A stretch of 64,000 nucleotides of DNA, from the NCBI GenBank assembly GCA_013339895.1, contig JABACO010000058.1:132741-196740 (forward strand), read 5' to 3'. Positions 33,170 through 45,400 of the stretch are shown piece by piece. A program made the translations under genes and the position numbers. The stretch's first letter is position 1; the number at the start of each line of letters is the position of its first letter. This DNA is from Ephydatia muelleri (taxonomy: Eukaryota; Porifera; Demospongiae; Spongillida; Spongillidae). The notes under the pieces are model-generated. The model had not been told where the DNA came from. It made no database searches and saw nothing but the letters and a program-made list of their open reading frames with translations.

Positions 33170-35738
33170 TCATGTTTCAGAACGAGGAGGATCTTCATTC
33201 ATTCTATTCCCCAAGCTAATTGCAAGGCCGAGAGCAGCACCAAGAGCCCCTCCAATAGCCCCACCAGCAAATGTTCCAACCCTTTCGGCCCAAAGCTGAG
33301 ATCCAGGTGAAGCAAATATGGCTACTAAATTTGCCACAACAGTGCCAATGTTAGCACCATTCACTGCTCCTATCTGGGCATATCTCATTACAATTGCAAG
33401 TGACTCACTAGTTGAGTTAATGAAGACTATCGACTGCTCCTCATTGAGTCTAATTCCGCGACGACGCCTTGGGCCTGCAAGTATTTGACCACTGGAGGGG
33501 TCTGGTAAAGCCTGGCTTGGATTCAAACTGGTATTTTGGCTACCATCATTGCTTAAAGAACTGTGTGATCTACAATCCCTCGTAGAGACTGCTGCTGTGG
33601 GTGGGTAAAAAGGTAGTCCTCTGTTTAAAGCAGAAGTATTAGGCACTTGTGCAATGGCTGGTTTACAGTTGGGTGCGTTCACCATTAGAGTTGACCTTGC
33701 ATTTATATCACCTGCATTGGACTGTTGCGTAATAACTGGGGTTAATGTGTTGGATGATCCACAGCTTCTAGGGGGGGTGTTCACAGATGTGCAGGTAAAT
33801 CCTGTGTTTACAACAGCTGTACTAGGCTCTTTTCCAACAACACGCTTGCAGGATAAAGAAGACATGGTAGATCCTTGGTCTCTAGCCCTAGAGGGTGTTT
33901 TCATGATTGGTGTGGATGTGTGGGTTGACCTTGCATTTACTACAGCAGCATTAGACACTTCTGCAACAACTGGCTTGCACTTGGATTTAGAACTGGTTGA
34001 TCCACAACCTCCAGCAATTTCATCTGTCATTGCCCTTGATATCTGAACTGAATGAGAAGCTATATGGCTAGTCTGCGGCACCGCAGCTGTATTGCAGGTG
34101 AGAGTGGAGCTGTCTCTTTTGTGACTTCTAGCATCTGTTTCCAGCACTACAGTAGCTGGTATAGTTGAATGGCTATTTCCAACATCTACTGTTGGCATTG
34201 GTACCGCAACAGGCACACTTGTGCATTTTGAATTGCCCCATACTTGATCTTTAGAAGAACTATATGACGATGATGAAGATACTTTGGTTGAACCACTAGT
34301 TCCAACAGGTGTATTAGGCTCCAACCCTAACGCTCTCTTGTTCTTAGTATGTCTGTGGTACTTACCAACTGTGCAGTTGCTGGAAGCTATTGGTGTGACA
34401 TTAGTTGAACAGGTGGCATTTGAAGCAGCTGGACTAGGTTCTGATGCTATAACCGTGTTTGCATGTGGCCATAAAACCAGTTGTTGTGCCATTTCTATCA
34501 GCTGCCCCTGGTAATAATGAGTGTGATGGAATTGTACTAGGGTTAGGTTCTGGCCCTTCAGCTTGCCTGCGCCTTGATCGTCTGTGATTTCTACGAGCTG
34601 TGCGCCCGCCTTGGGTTACTGGTGTGGTGGCCTGATGAGATGAACTAGTGGTATTTTCCAAAGCTGTGTTAGGGTCTTGTGATACACCTTCTTCACAGAT
34701 AGATGTAGAGCTCAATGTGTTGCGATTTCTAAAAGCTGTGCATGGTACTGCTGTGGAGGTAGGGATTGAACACATATTTTTTACTGCAACAACTGGCAGG
34801 TGGGCAGAAATCGGGGTTGTCTCAGTCAAGCCATCAACACAGGCTGTAGATGTAGTGCCATTGATTGATAAGCCAATAATATCCAAATCACTTCGTATGT
34901 CAGTTCCGTCTGGGTGGGCAGAGGAAATACTTGCCACCTCCAGCAACTGTTCAATACTTGACCTAATGCTTTCCGTGCCCACATTTGGTGATATCGCAAC
35001 ACTCAAATCACTGGCCTGCATAAATGCTAGTCGTGATTTGCCAGGTGGCAATCTCTTCAAACATTGCACCCAAAGCTCACTTAAATAATCCATGTGTTTT
35101 TTCCCAGGGGCTACGAATATTAGTTCACGATGTTTTGCTTCCTCTCCATAGTCCCCTGCCGCTACCACCGGAATATTGTCAACGCTGGAGTATTCTGAAG
35201 GGGACAGCAGTTTTTTCAGCTGTTCTTTAATTGGCTCAGCTATGTCAAGGAATGCTCTTTCGCATCTCTTGTCCCATTCAGCTGGATCTGCATATGGCTT
35301 TGATAACTGATATTGATTGGCTTTGGTGAGTACCAGAATAGCCTTGGACCAAAATTCCATTCCAAATCTTTTTGTAAATAGCTCAATAGCCTGTTGGTCC
35401 GGTGGTAGCCATCTTGTTGTCGTCATCTCAAAACAATACAACGTCAAATGAGCTTGATCGAAAACCTCCCTGATCTTTTCCAGGTAGCTCTCGTCTTTAC
35501 CGTGACCATCTTGAAGGCCAGGCGAATCGTACACCGTGACAGTAACGCCTTCAACGTCCCCACTGGCGCGTGTTATGTCCGCTGTAACGGCGCTAAGTGA
35601 GCTGAATGGGCCCGGTTGCGATTGCGATCGGCATCCGGGACCACCGGTCTTAACCACGTCTTTGCCGAGGATGGAATTCACTAGAGTTGACTTTCCTACT
35701 CCCGTCTTGCCACATACCAGAATGCACAATTCAGCCAT
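33170..35738 (-). CDS. AIG1/GIMAP-type GTPase with Ser/Thr repeat linker and glycine-zipper tail, copy A (one frameshift)
   Basis: Single-exon gene of about 860 codons, read as two overlapping frames: 35738-34434 and 34492-33170. Start chosen at MAELCILV (35738), conserved in copies B and C; an ATG three codons upstream is not. GTPase motifs: G1 GKTGVGKST at 10-18, G3 DSPG at 71-74, G4 TKAN at 138-141, with the AIG1-like YCFEMTTTRW block between. About 500 Ser/Thr/Asn-rich residues follow, with a basic patch (RRNHRRSRRRQ) and a repeated block (VVNARSTHTSTP...). The tail has two glycine-spaced hydrophobic stretches (GAVNGANIGTVVANLVAIFA; FAGGAIGGALGAALGLAIS), probably a membrane segment or glycine zipper. 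One extra base near 34450-34456 relative to B and C breaks the frame; assembly error is possible. AIG1/GIMAP GTPases act on intracellular membranes in immunity; the role here is inferred. Confidence 0.75.
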
Positions 35739-35954
35739 GTCACGCACGTACGTCTCTTAGGGGGCGTCTCATCAATTTAGGAAAATAAATAAATGACGTT
35801 TTGGTTGGGGGGGTGGCGGTGGGGGAGGAAGGGTGTTTACAACCCCTTGTAGTATTTTTTTTTTGCAAACGCAGACATCTGGATCGGATATTTCGTGGCT
35901 TTGGCATCCTTCTAACGGTCCCATCCTAAAAAATCAAGGTCCAGGTCAACCCCT

Positions 35955-35981
35955 CCCCCCCCCCCCCCCCCCCCCCCCCCC
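35955..35981. repeat. homopolymer C tract (27 C)
   Basis: 27 consecutive C about 200 bases upstream of AIG1 copy A. Confidence 0.95.
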
Positions 35982-36579
35982 TCTCCCGCGTACAAACGCG
36001 CCCATTTTTCGACCAGCCCTTTACCACCATTACGATTGACCGCACCTCTATTAATAATAAGAATGAAATTGTTAATCGCGCATTGCCGCATAAATAGTTA
36101 GGTTGTTATTCCCGTTCCTCTCGCATTAACTTGCTCCAAAAGAAAGAGATCCGAGGCTCCATTAGCATATCTGTCTTCAGAAGCAAGAATTCCTCCTTCA
36201 GCTTCTTTGCAGTAAGCTCCTTGCCCAGAACCCCCTTGTATTCATCTTTGCTTATTGCAAACTTGTTTATCTGCTCCACTGAAACTTGCTGGGAAGAATG
36301 TGCTATCCATAATCTCTTCTGCAGATGTTGAAGACGGACTGGAAGTAGGCGTTACGTGTTGCACAGCAGCTGCTCATAGATTAATAACCTTAATAACCGA
36401 AACGGGCAATACATTGCCAATCGTTTCGCTCGCGTATGACGTAATTATTACGTGCTTTATAGAGATAGACATGGATTCTTTGAAAGAACGTAAAACTTTG
36501 ATCGCGATGACAGTTTGTTGTTACAAAATGATGTACATAGAACATATGTTGAGTCCAACAATCTTCCTTAGAGTCAGCA

Positions 36580-37335
36580 AACACATTTATGATGGCAGTT
36601 GAGGCGATACAGAAAGAGGACGCGTTCCAAATCGAGTCACAGTACACGTGCGCTGCTGTAAATACTTCAAAGGTTTTACACGAGTGGTGGAATAGCCCAT
36701 TACAAATAAAGAATGGTTTTCCCATGTTCTTATTGTACGCCTCAAAGCGTGTTTTCCTTGCAAGTACAAGAGTACAGTTCTGAGGAGGGAAAGAATGTGG
36801 GGCTGTTATCAGCGACTCCGTACAGCTAATACATTCGTTAAAGATTGGCCGATCTTTATTTCCAAATCTGTTGGACTCAAAGCATTCCCAGCCTTCTATC
36901 AGTCTGTTACTCAACACATTTTTGACAAACTCATCAAACATGAGCACCCTATTGAGATCTGTGCAAATGATCCAGAGTCACACTCTTTAACTAGTGAGGA
37001 ATGCTGTGCTCTGCGATATGTTGCCGGGTATACCTTCCGAAAAGTGTATTCTAGCATCGATTTGAGTACACATCCCCAAAAAGATGTCATGATGTGCCTT
37101 CTAATGGAGTTAGTAGGTGACGGAGTCAGTAGGAGCAGTGAAAGTGAGCGATGGATGGGTATGATCAATTGAGGAGGCCTGTGGACTATTAATGATCAGG
37201 CACATGACTTATATTTGATCATGGAAGAGGAGATAAGGAGGAAGTATAGATTCATCTGAATTGCTGCTGCAAAAAATAGTGAACCTGATGTCACTGTATG
37301 TGGATTTGCATTTGCAACTTCTTCCCTAGAAATGT
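36580..37335 (+). pseudogene. transposon-derived ORF remnant (family unresolved)
   Basis: The plus strand reads FPAFYQSVTQHIFDKLIKHE, then LTSEECCALRYVAGYTFRKV, then MGMIN* at TGA (37170), after which the same frame continues GGLWTINDQAHDLYLIMEEE, a second stop, and VTVCGFAFATSSLEM. The ALRYVAGY...RGGL pattern recurs in uncharacterised, transposon-associated proteins of sponges and cnidarians as I recall them. Two in-frame stops and the lack of a convincing 5' part (36130-36790 is broken) mark a pseudogene. It is convergent with the transposase relic that follows. Confidence 0.45.
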
Positions 37336-37467
37336 AAGCAAGCACAACATAAAACAATGAAGAAAACACAATCCCTACATAGTGAACTTTGTCCTAAACG
37401 GTAGTGGTATATTCAGCTGCATTGATTTGTGCATCAATGGTATCTATAATATTATACAACATGTCAA

Positions 37468-39050
37468 CTATGCACTTCTTCGAGGTCGTTTAGCAAGGGG
37501 ACTAGCATTGGTTAAGTGGTAGCACCGCCACATATTGCAAGTAGTCGAAATGACTCGCAGGGCTTGTGTATTGCGGATGAACTCAGACACTGAAGGGTTC
37601 TCATTGGTTCTTCCTCTTTGCCGTTGCTGTCCAAAATAGTTTTCCAAAGCATCTTGGCATACCCTATTGCTGAGAAATACCGAACCCCCTGGAATTGTGA
37701 ACGCGTACTGAACCAGTTCAACAAATGACATCACTGAAAGATGGATGTTCTTCAAGTATTACACAAAGCACATAAGCAAGTTTTACCTGTAATTTGTCTC
37801 AGCACTGAGCATCATCAGGATTTTTTGAGATGTCAAAACCCTCTCTCCCTTTGACACTTTCTTCCCACTCGTCCAGATACGCCAAAAACACATCTGTTAG
37901 CCACTAAATAATGATTTGACCTGATAAAAGTGTGATATACAATTTTTATGAAAACATACCTTCAGTTTCCAATCAGTGCCTGATCTATATGGTGACTAAA
38001 TGGGTTCCTGGATAACTTTCCTGCTGATAGGCTTAAAACATTCAAGCAATTGAAAAACTTATTGAACATCTCTGCAAATCGAGACGTTTGTGTAGCCTTT
38101 GGCCCAACAGCTAAAATCAGAGCTTCTGACACCGAGTTGCTAAGAACCTATTATGCATGCGATGCATAAACATTCATGTAATTGGATACAGCACATGTGA
38201 CTCTTACTTGTGCTGCCAGATCAACTCGCATCTTAGAGTAGCTAGTAAAGTGCAGATGCTCATACTTTAATTTTGGAACCAAAGATAAACCAGCATCATC
38301 TCCCTGTGATCGATTCTTCAGTATAGCTACTTAAGATGGTCCTATGAGGTATCCATTCCATTGCACTATACGGTGTATAGCGCAGATGAACATGTTGAAA
38401 CAAAATCTTAAATACATTTACCCATAACTTTCTTTTGGGGTTTGCCCAGCAATTTCTTGTTGTCTTCATTAGGTGTGGTGGATCCGACAGAAAGAAGATA
38501 TAGCGTCTTTCACCATCATGAGCATAAGGGTTAATAACTTTGTTGGTTGACAGGCGTTTTTGAACCCGCATCATGAAGAGGAAAAAACTTCCTGTTCAAG
38601 GACAGACCATCGCAACAAAGAGCCAGTACTATAAACCCCAGGTTCTCAAGGCGAGACACGGCATTCCATATCATAGGAAAAAGTTGATAACGTAGCATGG
38701 AATAAATCAATATAAAATGCAATGATGTTATGAAGCCATACCTGATAACTCAGTGCAGGGAAATTGAGCATATGGAAACTTAAGGTTCGTGAATAATCCT
38801 CTCTGATCATCAGAACCAACATAGATGAGGCTAAAGAATCCTTGATGCAGACTTGGCTCTCGTACTGGGATAGGTGATTATTTATGTCGCCAATGTCAAC
38901 AAACCCAGTCAGACCACCTATTAATACAATAGATTTCGCATGACAAGTTACTGAAGTATGAGTTACCTGAGTGCTTGTCAAATGTAAGGTCTTGACGTAT
39001 ATGCATCTCATCAAAATGATGATTACACACTTGTCTCTCTCCATACATAA
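37468..39050 (-). pseudogene. P-element/THAP9-like transposase relic
   Basis: Collinear exon-like pieces on the minus strand: DEMHIRQDLTFDKHS (to donor G|GTAACT at 38968); GFVDIGDINNHLSQYES; LFTNLKFPYAQFPCTELS, reached only after a frame change; LFPMIWNAVSRLENLGF...CDG; IFFLSDPPHLMKTTRNCW; SVSEALILAVGPKATQTS; WLTDVFLAYLDEWEESVKG; and QDALENYFGQQRQRGRTNEN with the stop at 37468. These match the order of motifs in P-element/THAP9 transposases (RNase-H-like core and the LE-FGQQRQRG C-terminus). At least three frameshifts (an extra GA near 38812, one near 38570-38590, one near 37840) kill it. The THAP finger would lie under the microsatellite upstream. Confidence 0.7.
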
Positions 39051-39054
39051 CACA

Positions 39055-39475
39055 CCACCACATACACCACATACCACAAACACACACATAGTTGTATACC
39101 ACACTCACACACCATGCACACACACCGCACACACCCACCACACACACATGCACAACACACACACACCACGCACCATGCACACACACATCACACACCACAC
39201 CATGCACACACACCACACACACACACACACCACACACACACACCACCCACACACCACACACCACACACCACCACACACACACCACACACACACCACACAC
39301 ACACACACACACCACACACACACACCACACACACACCACACACACACCACACACACACACACCACACCACACACCACACACACACACACACCACACACAC
39401 ACACCACACACACACACCACACACACACACCACACACACACCACACACACACCACACATACACACCACACACAGA
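39055..39475. repeat. (CACAC/CACACC)n minisatellite
   Basis: 420 bases of ACACACACC/ACACCACAC repeats, open in all frames as His/Thr/Pro or Cys/Val/Gly strings that are artefacts. It interrupts the 5' end of the transposase relic and the 5' end of the reverse transcriptase fragment. Confidence 0.95.
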
Positions 39476-39579
39476 GAACAGGGGTGGCATCATTTGGTAT
39501 GGCATTACTCTGACAAAGTCAACAACTACAGCCATTAGAGGCAAAGAAGCATGTGTTGCTTCAATGTCAACAGAGGTGT

Positions 39580-39910
39580 CTGCAGCTATGCTTATCTCTA
39601 TGACACTAGTCCTCCAGAAGTTGGTATCCAGCCTGGATGCAGATGAGGAGTGTGCTGAAATCCTTCTCCAAGCATGGTACCTCGACAATGGAGCCTTGGC
39701 TGGTACCCGCTCAGCTGTACTGTGTGCCTTACATTTGATTGAGGAGTTGGGTCCAGCACTGGGCCTACATGTGAACCTGGCCAAGTGTGAGATGTTCAGC
39801 AGGAGGGGCAATACATCATTCCTACCGGAGGTGAGGTGCTCACTCCTGCCTAATCTTTACATCATAGGTGCTCCAATTGGCTATACTGTTAAAATTTTAT
39901 TGCTGGGAAG
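39580..39910 (+). pseudogene. LINE-type reverse transcriptase fragment
   Basis: Frame reading ECAEILLQAWYLDNGALAGT, then LHLIEELGPALGLHVNLAKC and SLLPNLYIIGAPIG matches the palm region of non-LTR retrotransposon reverse transcriptases of the 'YLDDG...LGL.(I/V)N..KCE' kind. The catalytic Y-x-DD is YLDN here, losing one of two metal-binding aspartates. The upstream fingers region and the downstream thumb are missing or out of frame (39920-40140 is degraded). Confidence 0.6.
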
Positions 39911-40434
39911 CAGTGAATAAGGCTCGGATCTGCCCCTCATGCGGGTTCTTGGATCTCAGTCATTCCTTATACTGGCCTGGAACGGCATCTTGACTCTGCT
40001 TAATGTCAGGTAGCACACCTGTCCTGCCTCTCTACTTGCCATCGGCCAGGCCACCCTCAAACCCAAAATGCTGGCTAAAATCTATGGCTGCCTGAACATG
40101 TCACTGGTGAGGTCAGTGGCTAGGGCCATCATGGGAAGAGTAAATGTCCGAATAGGTTAGTAGAACTGTAGGTTTGTTATTTGTAAGTTAGTAGAACTGT
40201 TATTAATATTGTTACTTTATGCACGTGCAATACTGTTTCCCTAATGTCAGCACCCAGCAGCAATAAGTCTCTACTGCTAGTGGTATTCTTTGGGTCTATT
40301 GCTTGCAACACTTCTGCTTCAGACAAAATAAGTATGAAGACAGCAGCTACAAAAACTAAATGCAGTACTCAGAACTCAGCACACTTGTTGTGCAGTGCAT
40401 GTAGTCCCAAATTGTTGCACTGAGGACCCTTCAT

Positions 40435-40670
40435 ACTGAACAGCTCACACTTAGCCATGTTCACATGGAGGCCCATTGCTGGACTCAACTCCTTAACCAG
40501 ATGCAAAGCACGTAGTTTAGCTGGGTGGGTGCCATCAACACACTCCATCTACATACATGCAGGCGGATATCATCTCCTGCATGGAGGACCAAGGAAAACA
40601 GCAGGGGATCCAGAGGGTAACCTTGCTGCACTCCAGAGCTGATCTGGTCAAGTAGTTATCATACTGAGGG
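40435..40670 (-). pseudogene. second reverse transcriptase fragment, opposite strand
   Basis: In reverse complement: ISSGVQQGYPLDPLLFSLVL, then after a frame change VDGTHPAKLRALHLVKELSP and MGLHVNMAKCELFS. Same RT family as 39580-39910, but the segment with the YxDD box is deleted between the two motifs. The SGVQQG(D)PLGPLL motif has D to Y and G to D changes. Confidence 0.55.
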
Positions 40671-40838
40671 GTGGGTCCCATGGCAACAAGACACTATATA
40701 GTTCCGGGTAGGTATCACACTCATCGAGGACTGCAGCTACTTGCCTGGAGATAATGTTGAAGGCATTCGTCATCTAACTTAAGCAATACAAATTCATTGC
40801 AACACTAAGCATGAGCTACTTTCTCTGCACATGCACGA

Positions 40839-41484
40839 CAGGGGCGGATCCAGGATTTTGGGAAAGGGGGTCTGATAAATATATTCACAACTGGGGGGAG
40901 GGGGCGTGCCCCTCCAGTGACAGCAAGGGGAGTGCTGATAGCTCCCCCAGTGGGGTCTGGCTTTTTGCTTTCGCGTTTATTTAGCATGAAATTGACAGTG
41001 ATATCCAATACATACATGCATACATCACGCAATATCCGGCAATTAAATTCGTGACGCAAAGCTTTTGTGAATTTGTGACTGAAGCGTGCACATGGCCAAG
41101 CACCAGCTACATATCTCGGTCTATAAACGACTCATGTATGTTTTACTATAGTGTTAGTATTTAGCTATATAGCTATCTGTTTTCTGAGGAAATGAATCTG
41201 AGATCCATCCCATTCACGTTTTTTGATCGCTTACCTCAATTCTTGCTCACACGCACCTTCGATTGATCGCGCGATTAAATATTTCGTTAATACACAGATT
41301 TAATTGCATCGATATAGACCCCGCTTGGGTAGAACGAAGTGCAATCTTACAAATCCAAGGACGGTTAACATGCAGAACGCTGCATAGATTACACTATGCA
41401 TATGTGATTCTTCATATTGAAAAGGAGGTATCCGGACACCCTGGACCCCCCCCCCCCCCCTCCCCCCTCCTAAATCCGCCCCTG
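40839..41484. mobile_element. 646-bp DNA element, CAGGGGCGGAT ends, 5-bp TSD (copy 2)
   Basis: Ends CAGGGGCGGATCCAG and ATCCGCCCCTG, flanked by CACGA at 40834-40838 and 41485-41489. Internal sequence matches the element at 27645-28331 (GGGTCTGATAAATATATTCA, GGGGGCGTGCCCC, GTTTATTTAGCATGAAA). A C run of 15 is at 41446-41460. No transposase. Confidence 0.85.
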
Positions 41485-42479
41485 CACGACACACCCAATA
41501 ACGGAATTACTATAACTTACAATTTCATAATACACATGTACACTTAAATGTATATGTATTAAAGTGTGAATACTTCATAAATAAAAATAAATTTAAATAA
41601 CACTACAATAGCTAGCTAGCTACACGTACACATTGCACTTAAAAAAAGCTGTATATCACCTCACACAATTAGATGTCAATGTGCCAAGGTTTTGTTGTGA
41701 AAACGATCCACGTGATCTTCAGAAACAGCCTCGGGGCAATGTTCTTCTAGCATGGCCTAGTCCAATCCACCCTTTTCGTGGCCACTCCGGAGGTCAAATT
41801 CTCAGTCCCGTCGCCCGATAAGGTCTTCCAATGAAAGCGCACCTAGCACGTACATCCGTATATCGGTTTCAGCCAAAGATGGCCATTACCATCAGGTGGC
41901 GAGCCTACACATACGAATCATAACGAAAAGAGCTTCGAACTCAAGAAACGTATCTGGGGGGGGGTAAACAAAAAACAAAGAATGAAAGGAGGGGCTACAC
42001 GAGTCTGGGGACTACAAAGTCAGGCCCCCATCGGAGTGATGTAAGAGAGAGCCAATTTTAGTAACGCGATGACGCTGCCGCAATGCGCATGCGTAACAAT
42101 CAATACACGGAATCCAAACTAAAAATTATACTAAAAGAGATAGTTAACTCTCTACTCATACAGGTACTTAAAATAAAATTTGTTGTCGTAAAGAATGTTA
42201 ATTAATTGATTTAATAATTAGCTGTTTACATGTTTCGATAAATCTTATTGTAACGGTGAAAGTAGAATTTAGATATTCAATTCCTAGCCAGAGTTATGGG
42301 TCGATGTCAGAAATTTCTGGCAATGCTGCTTCACACTTAGGTGTAATGATTAAGGTAGTGATATTGAAAGTGCTTTATCTTGTGGTGAAAGAAAATGTGC
42401 TACATTTAGCACAATCTATTTCGAAATGTGCACTATTTCAATCACTGACAGATGAGTTTTCTTCAGCATTTAGAGGCAT

Positions 42480-45400
42480 GCAAAATAATTGATGCATTCA
42501 TGTAGTCTCAATTGTAGTGAAACACAGATAAAACTATAACGTCATAATAGTTTTGCTTTACTTTCATGTTTCCCTTCATTAATTTTTTTCCACAGGCCTA
42601 TTGCAAGGCCGAGTGTAGCACCAAGAGTCCCTCCGATAGCCCCACCAGCAATAGCTCCAACTATTCCCCACATCTGAGGTCCAGCCAATGCTAATTGTGG
42701 AACAAACATAGCTGCTACACTTACTACAATAGTGCCAATTGCAGCGCCACCTGTTGCTCCTATGTTGGCAAATTGCATTGCAATTTCTGCAAGTGATTCA
42801 CAAGTGGAGTCAACGAAGACCCGCGACTGCTCCTCATTGAGTTAAATTCTGCGACGCCGCCTTGGACCTGCAAGTATTTGACCACTGGAGGGGTCTGGTA
42901 AAGCCTGGCTTGGATTCAAACTGGTATTTTGGCTATCATCCTTGCTTAGGATGCTTGCCATTGGTGCTACATCTAGCTTTGATGTGAGTGTGTGCGTATT
43001 CGGTTTTGGGCAGTTCGACGAAGAACTGTTTGATCTACAATCCTTGGAGAAAGCTGGTTGTCTAGTATTAGGCACTTGTGCACTGACTGGTTGACAGTTG
43101 GATAATGTGCTAGATGCGTTCATCATTAAAGTTGACCTTGCATTTATATCACCTGCAGCATTGGACTCTTGCATAATAACTGGGGTTACTGTGTTGGATG
43201 ATCCACAGCTTTTAGGGAGTGTGTTCACGGATGTGCAGGTATATCCTGTGTTTACAACAGCTGCACTAGGTTCTTCTCCAACAAAAAGCTTGCAGTATGA
43301 AGAAGGCATGGTGGATTCATGGGCCTCCGAGCGAGAGGGTGTGTTAATTGGGGTGGATGTGTGGGTTGATCTTGCATTTATAACAGCTGCACTAGGCTCT
43401 TCTCCAACAACAGGATTGCAGTAAGAAGATGTGGTAGATCCATGGTCTCTGGCGGCAGGGGGTATGTTCAACATTGGTGTGGATGTGTGGGCTGACCTTG
43501 CTTTTACTGCAGCAACATTCGACACTTCTGAAACAACTGGTTTGCACTTGGATTTTAAACTGCAACCTCTAAAAACTTCATCTGTCATTGCCCTTGATGT
43601 CTGAACTGAATGAGAGGCTATATGGCTAGTCTGCCGCACTGTAGCTGTATTGCAGGTGAGAGTGTAGCTGTTTCTTTTGTGACCTCTAGCATCCGTTTCC
43701 AGCACTACTGTAGCTGGTATAGTTGAATAGCTGTGTCTAGCATCAATTGTTGGCGTTGGTGCCCCAACAGGCACGCTTGTGCATTTTGAATTGCACCACA
43801 CTTGATCTTTAGAAGTCCTATGTGACGAAGATACTTTTGTTGAACCACTAGTTCCAACAGGTGTATCGGGCTCCAACCCTAACGCTCTCTTGTTCCTAGT
43901 ATGTCTGCAGTACTTACCAACTGTGCAGTCGCTGGAAGCTATTGGTGTGGCATTAGTTGAACTGGTGACATTTGAAGCAGCTGGACTAGGTTCTGATGCT
44001 ATACCCTGTTTGCATGTGGCCATAAAACCAGTTGTTCTGCCATTTCTATCAGCTGCCCCTGGTAATAATGAGTGTGATGGAATTGTACTAGGGATAGGTT
44101 CTGGCCCTTCAGCTTGCTTGCGCCTCGATCGCCTGTGATTTCTACGAGCTGTGCGCCCGCCTTGGGTTACTGGTGTGGTGGCCTGATGATCGAGGTGAAC
44201 TAGTGGTATTGTCCAAAGCTGTGTTAGGGTCTCATGATACACCTTCTTCACAGATAGATGTAGAGCTCAATGTGTTGCGATTTCTAAAAGCTGTGCATGG
44301 CACTGCTGTGGAGGCAGGGATTGAACACATATTTTTTACTGCAACAACTGGCAGGTGGGCGGAAATCGGGGTTGTCTCAGTCAAGCCATCAACACAGGCT
44401 GTACATGTAGTGCCATTGATTGATAAGCCAATAATATCCAAATCACTTCGTATGTCAGTTCCTTCTGGGTGGGCAGAGGAAATACTTGCCACCTCCAGCA
44501 ACTGTTCAATACTTGACCTAATGCTTTCCGTGCCCACATTTGGTGATATCGCAACACTCAAATCACTGGCCTGCATAAATGCTAGTCGTGATTTGCCAGG
44601 TGGCAATCTCTTCAAACATTGCACCCAAAGCTCACTTAAATAATCCATGTGTTTTTTCCCAGGGGCTACGAATATTAGTTCACGGTGTTTTGCTTCCTCT
44701 TCATAGTCCCCTGCCGCTACCACCGGAATATTGTCAACACTGGAGTATTCTGAAGGGGACAGCAGTTTTTTCAGCTGTTCTTTAATTGGCTCAGCTATGT
44801 CAAGGAATGCTCTTTCGCATCTCTTGTCCCATTCAGCCTTGTCATCCGGATCTTCATGTGACTTTGATAACTGATATTGATTGGCTTTGGTGAGTACCAG
44901 AATAGCCTTGGACCAAAATTCCATTCCAAATTTTTTTGTAATTAGCTCAATAGCATTTTGGTCCGATGGTAGCCATCTTGTTGTCGTCATCTCAAAACAA
45001 TACAACGTCAAATGAGCTTGATCGAAAACCTCCCTGATCTGGTCCAGGTAGCTCTCGTCTTTACCGTGACCATCTTGAAGGCCAGGCGAATCGTACACCG
45101 TGACATTAACGCCTTCAACGCACCCACTGGCGCGTGTTATGCCCGCTGTAACGGCGCTAAGTGAGCTGAATGGGCCCGGTTGCGATTGCGATCGGCATCC
45201 GGGACCACCGGTCTTAACCACGTCTTTGCCGAGGATGGAATTCACTAGAGTTGACTTTCCTACTCCCGTCTTGCCACATACCAGAATGCACAATTCAGCC
45301 ATGTATCACCATACTGATGCCATCATAAGCACTACATGTACTTCGAAACATCGGATCCGGAAATTGTGAATTTGTAATGACGTACGTACAACCGTCAGCT

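Noticed and set aside
33654..34514. Plus-strand open frames antisense to the AIG1 linkers (also 43098-43424, 43890-44643, 61037-61759)
   Set aside because: They are shadows of the Ser/Thr-rich minus-strand frame; GTPase motifs and the tail lie on minus only.
36390..36947. 185-residue minus-strand open frame
   Set aside because: It is opposite a plus-strand transposon-like frame and resembles no protein family.
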